DNA of 25,573 nt, from NCBI GenBank assembly GCA_003194525.1, contig NBIV01000832.1:1-25573 (forward strand). Direction: 5' to 3'. The first letter of the stretch is position 1. Each line of letters begins with the position of its first letter. The position numbers and the translations under genes were made by a program. Source of the stretch: Gracilariopsis chorda (lineage: Eukaryota; Rhodophyta; Florideophyceae; Gracilariales; Gracilariaceae). Under the pieces are notes generated by a model. That model worked only from the letters and a program-made list of their open reading frames with translations, made no database searches and was not told the DNA's origin. Positions 7,993 through 17,210 of this stretch are shown here, one piece after another.

Positions 7993-9516
7993 AACAGTGA
8001 GTACGAGTCTCTGATGGAGCATGACACATGGGAGTTAGTGACAAGGCCAGCTGACAGCAACGTGATATCATCCAAGTGGGTATTTGTGCAAAAATATGAG
8101 GCTGGCGACAACGATGAACCGACAGTGAGGTACAAGGCTCGTGTGGTGGCTCGAGGGTTTCTGCAGATCGAAGGTGTAGACTTCTCCGAGACGTATGCAC
8201 CAGTGGTCAAATTCACATCCATTAGAATGATTCTGTCCATTGTAGCAGTGCAGAACTATCTGCACCAGATGGATGTGAAGACTGCATTCTTGAATGGCGA
8301 CCTGGAAGAGACTGTGTACATGGAGCAGCCGGACGGATTCATCAAACCTGGTAACGAGGACTTGGTATGTCTTCTCAAGAAAGCCATCTATGGGCTACGA
8401 CAGGCATCAAGGCAGTGGTTTGCAAAGATGTACTTGTTCCTCGTTGGTTGGATGGGTCTGAAGCCAAACGTCGCAGACGAGTGCGTCTACACCGGAGAGG
8501 TACTGGGAGCGCTTGTGATCATTGCTCTTTATGTGGACGACTTGCTCATTGCAAGTCCAAGTATGGAGACAATGAATCGCGTAAAGCGTGAACTGTCAAA
8601 ACGTTTTCAGATGAAGGATCTCAGTGAAGCGCGCATGGTACTTGGGTTTGAGATCCATCGTGATCGATCCAAAAGACAGCTGTACCTGACACAGTCTGCA
8701 TACACGCGTAAGGTCTTAGAACGTTTTGGCATGTTGCAGTGTAAACCAATGGACACTCCCATGGACTCCGGTGCTGACCTCACTAAGGTAGAAGAGCCTC
8801 TGACGAACATCCCGTATCGCCAGGTGATCGGTTGTCTGATGTATCTCTCTGTTGGCACTCGACCGGACATCTCATTTGAAGTGTTCAAGCTAGCCAAGTA
8901 TGTCGAGAAACCTGGAGAGACTCATTGGAAAGCGGTCAAGCGTGTTCTGCGTTACCTCAATGGCACTCGCTCCCTCGGACTTACTTATGGCACCACGACT
9001 GATGCTCAGCTGTATGGATACGTAGACTCTGACTGGGCAGGTGATACATCCAACCGCAAGTCCACCAGTGGGTATGTGTTCATGATGTGCGGTGCTTTTG
9101 TGTCTTGGAGCTCGCGCCAACAGGAAGTAGTTGCATTGTCTAGCGCTGAGGCTGAGTATGTGAGTCTGTGCAGTGGGACGAAGGAAGCGATCTGGCTGAG
9201 ACGACTGTGGAGTGGCATTGGCAACGCGAGTGGACTACACGTGGATGAGTCAGTGACGCTAATGGTTGAGCCCACAACTGTGTACGTGGGCAACCAAGGT
9301 TGCATCGACCTTGCTCGAAATGGAGTTGTGAACAAGCCTACTAAGCACATTGATATTCGCTTTCACTTCACCAGAGAGGCTCTACGCGACAAAGCCGTCC
9401 AGTTGCAGTACTGTTCCACGGAATACATGGTTGCCGATATGCTGACGAAAGCGCTCGGTCGAGTTAAGCTGGCAAAGTTCCGCGGTGAGTGTGGCTTGCT
9501 CCCCTTAGACCTTTGA
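7990..9516 (+). CDS. Copy B reverse transcriptase - RNase H (508 aa)
   Basis: The frame is intact and in phase with the upstream Gag-PR-IN frame. The order is an N-terminal TWELV segment, KWVFVQKY, YKARVVARG, ETYAPVVKF, DVKTAFLNGDLEE, KKAIYGLRQASRQW, then catalytic YVDD at residues 181-184. The RNase H acidic residues are D346/D348 (DSDWAGD) and E387/E389 (AEAEY). The fourth expected Asp is Gly434 (GNQ, codon 9289-9291). KHIDIRFHF near the end is the usual copia C-terminal motif, preceded here by P where other copies have R. RT and RNase H act in the particle to make cDNA. The length is normal for the RT-RH half of a copia Pol. It may be made by readthrough of UAG, by reinitiation at this AUG, or not at all. 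Confidence 0.92.
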   Translation: MNSEYESLMEHDTWELVTRPADSNVISSKWVFVQKYEAGDNDEPTVRYKARVVARGFLQIEGVDFSETYAPVVKFTSIRMILSIVAVQNYLHQMDVKTAFLNGDLEETVYMEQPDGFIKPGNEDLVCLLKKAIYGLRQASRQWFAKMYLFLVGWMGLKPNVADECVYTGEVLGALVIIALYVDDLLIASPSMETMNRVKRELSKRFQMKDLSEARMVLGFEIHRDRSKRQLYLTQSAYTRKVLERFGMLQCKPMDTPMDSGADLTKVEEPLTNIPYRQVIGCLMYLSVGTRPDISFEVFKLAKYVEKPGETHWKAVKRVLRYLNGTRSLGLTYGTTTDAQLYGYVDSDWAGDTSNRKSTSGYVFMMCGAFVSWSSRQQEVVALSSAEAEYVSLCSGTKEAIWLRRLWSGIGNASGLHVDESVTLMVEPTTVYVGNQGCIDLARNGVVNKPTKHIDIRFHFTREALRDKAVQLQYCSTEYMVADMLTKALGRVKLAKFRGECGLLPLDL

Positions 9517-9526
9517 GGTCAGTGAC

Positions 9527-9536
9527 AGAGGGGGGG
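9527..9536 (+). other. Polypurine tract of copy B
   Basis: AGAGGGGGGG abuts the TGTTGG start of the 3' LTR, identical to that of copy A. It is the plus-strand primer site. Confidence 0.85.
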
Positions 9537-10315
9537 TGTTGGCAGTAGTACCTGTGCTGTCACTGAAAACCAAATGTTCCAGGGAGCATGGGCTGTTTTA
9601 GAGGGTACCTCTGCAAAAGCGCATATGCGCGTGTGCGCGAACCCAACGTGAAACTGGCTTCTGATTGGCTACTGCAAATGTACATATGCAACGTGGTGCG
9701 TACAAGTGGTATGGCATAACTGGATCGGTTGGACACACCCACGTGTCCAGCTACTACAGTGGTCACAGTGTACGTTGTGTGCAGGGGATACTGATGAAGT
9801 GGTTGACACCTGGTACAAGTGGTACAGCAGTGGTTGGTACAATGGTAAGGTGCGCATGCACTGTCAACAGGTTTACACATGCACGGGTATATTGATGACG
9901 TGGGTGTTGTGTGCATTGCCACATGATGACATGGCACTAACACCACAGGTTACGTGCCGACTTACTGTGACGTGTTGACTTACCGTGATGTGTTGGCATG
10001 TGCTGGCGTGTGTTGGAGTCGTGAATTTGTGCCTTCTCATGGTCATGTGTATGCACGTAACTATTACAGAACATTGGTGCTTTGGTGTGCGTTGGTGTAA
10101 TGAGGTTGTGCTGAGCTGGCTATGTCATGTTAGATGATGATTGGTAGTATTGAGTGTCCCTGCTTAGTGGTTTAGGTTTTACTTGTAGTTGGTGTTCCCG
10201 CGCAATTCGAGTTTAGAGTGGTATATAAGATGTGCCTGAAGGACCTCCAAGTAAATCCAAGCTAGAGCTGGCGAACTTCCCTTCCATCCCCTCAACTTCC
10301 TTTCAACTTTCAACA
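9537..10315 (+). repeat. Family 1 LTR, 3' LTR of copy B
   Basis: The LTR is 779 bp. It begins TGTTGGCAG and ends TTTCAACA, making a TGTTG/CAACA inverted terminal repeat, and family 2 integrase sequence follows at once. It carries one copy of the 15-bp unit that is doubled in the central LTR. The palindrome GCGCATATGCGC is at 9619-9630 and the TATA box (TATATAA) at 10222-10228. Its 5' half is identical to the central LTR, while its 3' half carries about 11 substitutions. It could drive transcription outward into copy C. Confidence 0.93.
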
Positions 10316-11440
10316 AAGTTCATTGTGGCATCGCCGAATGGCACATATGAATGAGCATGACCTACAACAGGTTCACGACCATGTCGACGGAGTCCCAAAG
10401 ATATGGTGCATGGAGGAGGTATGTCGGTCATGTCGCCTTGGCAAGGCACATAAGCTGCCATTTCAGGGCAAGTTTAAACGAGCCAAGCACGTTGTGGACA
10501 TTGTGCACTCAGACATTAGGGGTCTGTTAGTGCCATCATTCCCATACCGATTCCGCTATGCGTCTGGATTTGTGGATGATCACTCGCGATACGCAGTACT
10601 TGGGTTCATGATGCAAAGGCGTGAGATCAGTGAAGTGTTCCTGGGTGTGAGGCAAAAGCTCAAACAGCTTGGAGTAGAGCATGTCCTTATTCGAAAACTG
10701 CACTCTGACAACGCAGAAGAGTACATTGCCTTGCAAAAGAATCCCGAGAATGGTCTCCAGGAGGTATCGTTTTCTCCACCGTATACCCCACAACACAATG
10801 CTATTACAGAGCGCATCAATCACACTATGGTTGAAGCTGCCCGAGCTTTGCTCATTGAAGCCAATCTTCGAGAAGGTTTGTTGTCGTACGCACTAAAACA
10901 TGTGATTAATGTTCGCAGTAGAGTGCTGCACTCCACGACTGGCGTGACTCCGTATATCCTACTGACTGAAACTAGGCATTCTTTGACGTATGTCAGAGTA
11001 TTCGGATGTGCCGCATACGTATTAAAAATGAATCCCAGCACCAAGTTCGGGTCTGGTGCACTTGAGAGAGTGTACTTGCAGACTCTTGAGCATGATGTTT
11101 ACGAGGTTCTAGTTAGTGATGACGACCATATTCCTCGAGTAGTACGGTCACGTCATGTCACCTTTGATGAGTCTAGGTTCCCTTGTGCACCATATCTTAG
11201 CAACTATATAGATGTCGAGAGTACATCAGATTATACTTATAGTTCTGAGGATGATATGGATGCCATCAGGTCGGATGAGTTCTCTGTTGACGATGTTGAG
11301 GAAGTCATGTCAACCTCAGAAAATGGTACCATAGACCGGCCTGAGGCAGCTACAGACATGATGGTTGACCCTGCAACATCAAACCTTGACGATGCCGAGC
11401 ACAGTTCTAGTGATGAAGAGAGGTCAACTAACGACGAAGG
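10316..11440 (+). pseudogene. Copy C integrase (family 2), 5' part split off by the A-B array
   Basis: The open frame starts inside the integrase zinc domain (LWHRRMAH, CRSCRLGK) just after the A-B array. It runs through the catalytic core: VDDHSR (Asp codons 10575 and 10578), LHSDNAEEY (Asp codon 10707) and ITERINHT (Glu codon 10809), with 33 residues between the last two. An acidic, serine-rich linker (about 11200-11440) follows. The stretch has no internal stop. The earlier Gag and protease parts must lie left of the window, before copy A. The apparent continuation to a stop at 11456 is read into copy R; the true continuation is at 15312 in the same phase. Protein sequence is clearly distinct from family 1 integrase. 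Not functional as it stands. Confidence 0.9.
11436..11440 (+). repeat. Target-site duplication of copy R, left
   Basis: GAAGG precedes TGTTGATA of copy R and is repeated exactly at 15307-15311 after its other end. Five base pairs is the usual duplication length for copia integrases. Confidence 0.95.
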
Positions 11441-12265
11441 TGTTGATATTAAATGATGTTCATAGATGATGTTGGGCTTCGGCGGAAATGAAAATGAAAG
11501 AAAAAAAAAAAATAAAGAGTGAAGGTTGCCAGGCTTGGGGGCGAGTTTACTTGGTACTGCGACTTCAGAGTCTTATATAGCACCTCTAGTTCGCACTACC
11601 ACTACAACAAAACCCTATACTACTAAGTTGGGACACCCAATACTACCAATCACATTCCAACTTAACACAATAAGGGTTGCACCCACTGATTACAGCTTAG
11701 TACAACCATGCATACCAACATAACAACACATTAAAACAACGCACACGAAGTGAACCAAGCAGCCAGCAATGCGCAACAAGTGAGCCAGACATGCCAACAA
11801 TGTGCCAGCATGTGACAGCACTGTGTAAACACTTACTTGCATCATCATCATTATGACAAAGCACAAATTCACATGCCACCGCATCCATGTACATACCCTA
11901 GGTTAGTTGCGTGCATGGCACGTGCTTACTTGCACAACTGCACATATGCAACACCTGAATGTACCTGTAAACCAGATGTAGCCACACATATTCCTAAGTA
12001 TCATGCCCATTCACCTTATGCCAAGTGGCCGGTTCCGTGCCCATGACCCACACGATGCACAACACTTGTCACCAATGCATTGCATATGAGAACATGCAGT
12101 AGCCAATCATATGCCCGTTTCACCTTGGGTTTGAGAACACACGCATATGCGCTTTTGCAAAACAGCTCTCAAAAACAACCCTCGGTTATATGAAACTTTG
12201 TTTCCAAGTGCTGCACCATGATGTCCCAGGACTACCAGGCACTCGACCATATGCTAACATCAACA
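11441..12265 (-). repeat. Copy R 3' LTR (family 2)
   Basis: Read on the minus strand it begins TGTTGATG at 12265 and ends ATATCAACA at 11441. It is 825 bp, the same length as its partner, with scattered substitutions against it, so the insertion is not recent. The TATA-like motif on the minus strand is TATATAAG (11572-11579). An A-rich run on the plus strand (about 11500-11512) corresponds to a T/C-rich tract near the LTR end in copy E. Confidence 0.93.
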
Positions 12266-14194
12266 CTCCTCCTCAAGCTCCTGGGAAGCACCATGCTCAA
12301 GAGTCTGCAAGTACACTCCCTCAAGTGGACGAGACTTGAACGTGGTGTCTGGGTTCTTTTTCAATATATATGCTACGCATCGAAACGCTTTAGCATACTT
12401 CAACGACGGCTTACCACCACCCACCAAAAGGTATAGATTCAGACTATTGGTAGAGTGGAGAGATCTATGGCATATACAAATATCATATTTCAAAGCATAC
12501 GGCCATAGGTATTCTTGCCGGTGTGCCTAAATTAGCAAAGCTCGAGCAGGTTCTTCCACTGTGCGATTGATGAGCTCAGCAATGCCATTATGGTCTGCGG
12601 TGTAGGGAGGTGAGAATATCATTCCCTGCAGACCATTGGTGGTTGGTTCTTGGAGAGCAATGTACTCTTTGGCAATTTTTGCATGCAAATTCTGAATATG
12701 CACATGCACTCCTCCAATATTCTGATGTAACACGTGCGCTCCTCCAACCTGCGGGTGATTTCGCCCAACATCAGGAATCACTGCACTAACACCATAGCTA
12801 CGCGAAACGAAGTCGTTATGCTCAATTGGATATGGCAGAGGGTACAAACGAGACGACATGTCACGTTGCCCACATCCAATCTCTGACCCATCTTCGTGTA
12901 TAACACAAACCTCATTCGCACAGAAAAAGGATTGAATGCCTTTATCGGCCTTATGACCTACAGAAACCAAGTTGTATCCCAAATCCGGGACTAGAAGTAC
13001 ATCTGTCAACCTGAGGTTAGCCTCCGAAAAAGATAGTATCACATCCCCCTTTTGTGTAGCAGAGACCGTAGTGTTGTCAGCGACATCAATTGTCCTTTGC
13101 TGTATGTCAACCAATGTGTTCGGGACGAACGCAGAAGCAAAAGTGAAGAAGTGGTATGTGGCACCACTGTCAGCGTAGGTTTCTATGGAAGTAGACGCAG
13201 GGGGCACCACTGCAGACTTTTCAGCAGACATTGCAGCGATCTCAATCTTAGAATCCTTTCGTGATGACTTTCCGGAGTGCTTGAGTTTGTGACTGGAACG
13301 AGTTTTCAGTTTCTCCAAGATAGCTTTAGGCAGGTGATTGTCTGGATTGTCAGGATTCATGTGACATCGGTCCTGCATGTGACCATCTATATCACAGAAG
13401 CTGCAATGATAACTATTTTTGCCTGCAATAGCATAAGCGCGCCCGTTGTAGTCATCGTTTGGGTTGGGATCTGATGTAATTCCATCAATGTCGTAAATAT
13501 TTCACGATGTGGTGTGTCCACTTGAATGGCTACTGCTCTTACTTCTGCTCTTCATGCGATTGCGACTATGAGCAGAACCGGATGAATCAATTTGGCGAGC
13601 ATTGTATTCGTCTATGAGGGTAGTGGCCACGTAGTCCCATGTCAATTCCAAGATGTCCTTTGTCCAAAGTGCCGCAGCCGTTGACTCCAGTGATCAGTTG
13701 AGATCAATAGAGGCTAACAACATTGGCACCTTGTGGGATTCGGGAATGGCAGCATCCTTCCCCATTCGGTCTAGCAGCGAGCATAGGGACGCAAACTGGT
13801 CGACATAGTCCGACATATCCTGACCACTATACAACATTCGGAATAGCTGGGTCTGTACAGCAATACGTTACACTGTCCTGTTAGATGCACACCTCGCATG
13901 AAGAAGGTGGAGCATATGCCCAGGGTCATCATCGACGTCTATTAACACACGCAGAGGGGCATCTCCAAGTGCGCATATTATGATTGCGCATGCCTTTTCT
14001 CGCTTGGCAAGTACATGGCGAGTGGTCTGCAGAGCACTTGAGACCGACAGCTGCGTCGTAGTAGCACTGGATGACCCCTCCGAGCCTGACATTACGACAT
14101 TCCAGACTCCTTTGATGCGACATGCAGCCCGTAGACGATGTCTCCATCACGTATAATCTTCACCACGTTTACCATGGAAGCGTGGGATTTTCAC
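12266..14194 (-). pseudogene. Copy R Gag - protease - integrase remnant, in-frame deletions and five stops
   Basis: One reading phase runs from 14194 down to the LTR. It starts at a Gag segment matching the KIPRFHGKRGEDY part of copy E's Gag, without its first 13 or so residues and start codon. It goes on through CX2CX4HX4C (CSFCDIDGHMQDRC), protease YADSGATYHF and a protease-like tail (DVLLVPDLGYNLVSVG). It then jumps to integrase IAKEYIALQ...NGIAELINRT, jumps again after VYLQTLEH to the extreme Pol C-terminus, and ends in a TGA lying inside the LTR. In-frame stops begin at 14149 (TGA), 13870 (TAA), 13696 (TGA), 13504 (TGA) and 12529 (TAG). The second integrase Asp is lost (HAKI for HSDN). 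The two internal deletions keep phase. Confidence 0.88.
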
Positions 14195-14467
14195 AAACTA
14201 CCTCCGCTACCCTAAGGGTTGAACCCCTGGACCCTGGATGCTCTCTCCAAGTGCGAGGTGCAATTTTCTCCGACCTGCCTTACTCCGCACACTTAACGAG
14301 TGGGGTGCTCAACGCGTACGAAACGTCCCAGGGAGGTTACTAACAAGCGCAATATGCTCTCACCAGTTAACACCTGCTGGTCTCTTGCGCGATATTAGCT
14401 CGATCTTACGCGCGCAAGCAAAAAAAAAATATGTTCAAACGGACCGACGTCTGCAAATAACGAAGCT
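14195..14467 (-). other. Copy R leader remnant with the shared block
   Basis: On the minus strand this is the 5' part of the family 2 leader, parallel to 24368-24779 of copy E though shorter. It ends in the shared block (14195-14230: stem AGGGGTTCAACCCTT then AGGGTAGCGGAGGTAGTTT). At that point it jumps straight into Gag codons; the corresponding 403 bp of copy E (24780-25182), including the Gag ATG, are missing. Confidence 0.8.
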
Positions 14468-14481
14468 CTAGGCCCATAAAC
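14468..14481 (-). other. Copy R primer-binding site
   Basis: On the minus strand it reads GTTTATGGGCCTAG, directly after the LTR end ATCAACA. It is a two-mismatch version of the half-tRNA initiator Met site seen in copies B, F and E. Confidence 0.75.
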
Positions 14482-15306
14482 TGTTGATATGGAATGATGT
14501 TGATAGATGATATTGGGCTTCGACGGAAATGTAAAGGAAAGAAAGGAAGAAAATAAAGAGTGAAGGTTGCCAGTCTTGGGGGCGAGTTTACTTGGTACTG
14601 CAACTTCAGAGTCTTATGTAGCACCTCTAGTTCGCACTACCACTACAAGAAAACCCTACACCACTAAGAGGGGACACCCAATACTACCAATCACAATCAA
14701 ACTTAACACAATAAGGGTTGCACCCACTGATTACAGCTTAGTACAACCATGCATAACATCATAACAACACATTACAACAACGCATACCAAGTGAACCAAG
14801 CAGCCAACAATGTGCAACAAGTGAGCCAGACATGCCAACAATGTGCCAGCATGTGACAGCACTGTGTAAACACTTACTTGCATCATCATCATTATGACAA
14901 AGCACAGATTCTCATGCCACCGCATCCATGTACATACCCTAGGTGTGTTGCGTGCATGGCACGTGCCTACTTGCACAACTACATATATGCAACACCTGCA
15001 TGTACCTGTAAACCAGATGTAGCCATACATATTCCTAAGTACAATGCCCATTCACCTTATGCCAAGTGGCCGGTTCCGTGCCCATGACCCATACGATGTA
15101 CAACACTTGTAACCAATGCATTGCATATGAGTATATGCAGTACCCAATCATCTGCCCGTTTCACGTTGGGTTTGAGAACACACGCATATGCGCTTTTGCA
15201 AAGCAGCTCTCAAAAACAGCGATCCGTTATATGAAACTTTGTTTCCAAGTGCTGCACCATGATGTCCCAGGACTACCAGGCACTCGACCATTTGCTAAAA
15301 TCAACA
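14482..15306 (-). repeat. Copy R 5' LTR (family 2)
   Basis: On the minus strand it begins TGTTGATTTTAGC at 15306 and ends CATATCAACA at 14482. It is 825 bp. The TATA motif is altered (TACATAAG on the minus strand, near 14612-14620), so this promoter is probably weak or dead. It shares the family 2 U3 motifs (GCGCATATGCG, ACCCAACGTGAAAC). Confidence 0.93.
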
Positions 15307-15311
15307 GAAGG
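15307..15311 (+). repeat. Target-site duplication of copy R, right
   Basis: GAAGG, an exact match to 11436-11440. Removing copy R with one duplication joins the copy C frame without a shift. Confidence 0.95.
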
Positions 15312-17015
15312 TGACATTGAACAAGTAAATGATGACTCTGAGTTACAGTCAATCTATCCTCGTCTCACCAGGCGTGCACCCCAACGCTGGTGGCATATGG
15401 CCGGCAAAGCCAAATCTGAGGTTGAGGTTACCACGAGTGATGATACCTCACTCAAAGAAGCACTGTCTGCAACTCCAACTGAAAGAGAGAAATGGCTGCA
15501 TGCTATTGATGACGATTTGACATCTTTAGAAGACAAGGCTACATGGGTTGTGGATGACTCACCAAAGTCCCAGCCCCTACCAACGCATGTCATACTGCAG
15601 GTGAAACGTGATGCAGACGACTCCGTTGACAGATTTCGAGCTCGAATAGTGGCTGGAGGCAACCAACAGACATATGGTGAGGACTACTTAGAGACGTACG
15701 CACCAGTTGTTTCGTTCAATTTGGTTCGCATGTTCTTGTACCTGATTTTGTGCTTGCAGATGTTTGTTACCCAGGTTGGCATAAGACAGCATTCCTTAAT
15801 GGTGTTCTCAAGGAAGACGTGTGGGTCATGTCACCGCGTGGCATTCCTGGTTTCAAATCACAATGCTACAAACTGCTAAAGGCTGTATACGGGCTTAAGC
15901 AGGCTCATCTGGCATGGCATACGAAGTTCAGCACAGACATTAAAGGCATAGGTTTTGAAGAATTACCCAGTGCACCATGTGTTTTCAGGCGCAAGTTACC
16001 TGCTGACACTTATGCATACATCCTGGTATACGTGGATGACCTTCTCATATTTACGCCAAGTGCCGAACAACGTTCTCAGATATTGGAGGAGCTCAAGTCG
16101 TTGTATGACACACGCGTTGAGACTCGTGTCAGAATGTATCTTGGTGTTGAGTTGACCTCGAACATGAACTCCAATGGCCAACTGCTAGGTGTGAAACTTG
16201 CGCAGCCATTGTATGTCAGTGGCATGTTACGGCGGTTTGGACTTGAGTATAGCAAGCCTTCACGGAGCCCAATGGTGGAATCCTCTTTTTCTTCACTTGA
16301 TGAGGAGGAGGGTAAGTCACCGTATGAAGTCCAGTTGTATCAGCAGATGATCGGGTCTCTGCTGTACCTAACAGTACGCACCCGTTTGGACATATTGGCA
16401 CCTGTACGTATCTAAGCACGCTTCCAGAAAGCACCAACTCGATATTGTCATCGAGCGGTGAAGCCCGTTCTGAGGTATTTACGTGGCACTACTCACCATG
16501 GACTTCTGTATCACTCTGGGAACCTCCTGCTGAATGGTTATATTGACTCTGATTACGCAGGTGATACCACTGATCGGAAGTCTTTGTCTGGCTTTATGAT
16601 CAAACTTAGGTCATGTGTTTGTTTCTACCGTGCCCGTAAGCAGGCGTCGGTGGCATTGTCTACAGGCGAGTATGAGTGCTACGCATTACGGATGGTAAGT
16701 CAAGAGCTAATGTTGATATCTAGAGTACTCGGAGAATGTAGATTATTGGTTAATGATAGTACTCCACTATGCTCAGACAACCAATGTGCGATTGAGTGGG
16801 CCATAGGTGAGCGTTGCCTCTCTGGACGTGCCAGACACATTGAGGTGAAGATACACTTTATCCAGGACTTGGTCAAAAGCATGGTGATAAGTGTGGAGTA
16901 TGTGCCAAGTGAGGACAACGATGCTGACATAGTCACTAAGCCACTTAGTACTGCTATGACGATATTGATCATGGATCGAGTTGGTCTAAACCATGAATAC
17001 AAGGAGGATTGTTGA
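15312..17015 (+). pseudogene. Copy C reverse transcriptase - RNase H (family 2), one frameshift and one stop
   Basis: This continues the copy C frame from 11440. It begins with the linker and an RT N-terminus (EREKWLHAIDDDL, FRARIVAGGNQ, ETYAPVVSF). A one-base deletion near 15782, in the motif that should read DVKTAFLNG, shifts to the next frame. That frame carries KTAFLNGVL, KAVYGLKQAHLAW and catalytic VYVDDLL (about 16027-16047). A TAA at 16413-16415 breaks it in a region equivalent to PDIAYAV. RNase H follows in the same phase with DSDYAGD and an intact SDNQ, and RHIEVKIHF near the end. The stop TGA (17013-17015) lies inside the LTR. The apparent ATG at 15259 belongs to copy R's LTR and is not a start. 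RT and RNase H are recognisably copia but distinct from family 1. Confidence 0.9.
17001..17009 (+). other. Polypurine tract of copy C
   Basis: AAGGAGGAT directly precedes the TGTTGATG start of the LTR. It overlaps the last codons of Pol. Copy R has GAGGAGGAG at the same place. Confidence 0.65.
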
Positions 17016-17210
17016 TGTTAGCACATGGTCGAGTGCCTGGTAGTCCTTAGACATCACGATGCAGCACTTGGAAACAAAGTTTCATATAACGGAGGGCTGT
17101 TTCTGAGAGCTGCTTTGCAAAAGCGCATATGCCTGTGTTCTCAAACCCAACGTGAAACGGGCATTTGATTGGATACTGCATATACTCATATGAAATGCAT
17201 TGGTTACAAG
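17010..17210 (+). repeat. Copy C 3' LTR, first 201 bp (interrupted by copy F)
   Basis: It begins TGTTGATGTTAGCAC and matches the start of copy E's LTR (23543 onward) up to TTGGTTACAAG, where copy F begins. The five bases before copy F, ACAAG (17206-17210), are the expected left target duplication. The remainder of this LTR should lie right of the window. Confidence 0.9.

Larger units (their letters stand above)
1..10315 (+). mobile_element. Family 1 copia tandem array (copies A and B)
   Basis: The structure is internal (cut by the window start) - LTR - internal - LTR. The second internal region repeats the first with a period of 6056 bp (3481 to 9537), and the central LTR serves both as the 3' LTR of A and the 5' LTR of B. 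A and B are nearly identical in the RT part: over the 508 codons I see two amino-acid differences. The array interrupts the integrase gene of a family 2 copy that resumes at 10316. The left target-site flank lies outside the window, so the target duplication cannot be tested. Tandems like this arise by unequal recombination between LTRs, by insertion of multimeric cDNA, or by misassembly. Confidence 0.9.
11441..15306 (-). mobile_element. Copy R: internally deleted family 2 element, reverse orientation
   Basis: The element is 3866 bp, with two 825-bp LTRs, inverted ends TGTTGAT...ATCAACA, a 2216-bp internal region and an exact GAAGG target duplication. It keeps the primer-binding site, part of the leader, Gag, protease, a slice of integrase and the polypurine tract (GAGGAGGAG against the 3' LTR). 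It lacks the Gag start, the integrase zinc domain and first catalytic Asp, and all of RT-RNase H. It must therefore have been mobilised by enzymes of another copy. It inserted into the integrase-RT linker of copy C. Confidence 0.95.

Noticed and set aside
13868..14092. Separate small gene of 74 codons on the minus strand
   Set aside because: It aligns to an internal part of copy E's Gag; the Met corresponds to an internal Met and the stop is a nonsense mutation in copy R.
15259..15306. ATG at 15259 as start of the copy C RT gene
   Set aside because: It lies in the reverse-oriented LTR of copy R. The real upstream continuation is 11440, across the GAAGG duplication.
17206..17210. Shared insertion-site preference from ACAAG (copy F) and the AACAAAG context at the right end of the A-B array
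   Set aside because: The LTR end is uncertain by 3 nt, the array's left flank is outside the window, and two sites are too few.
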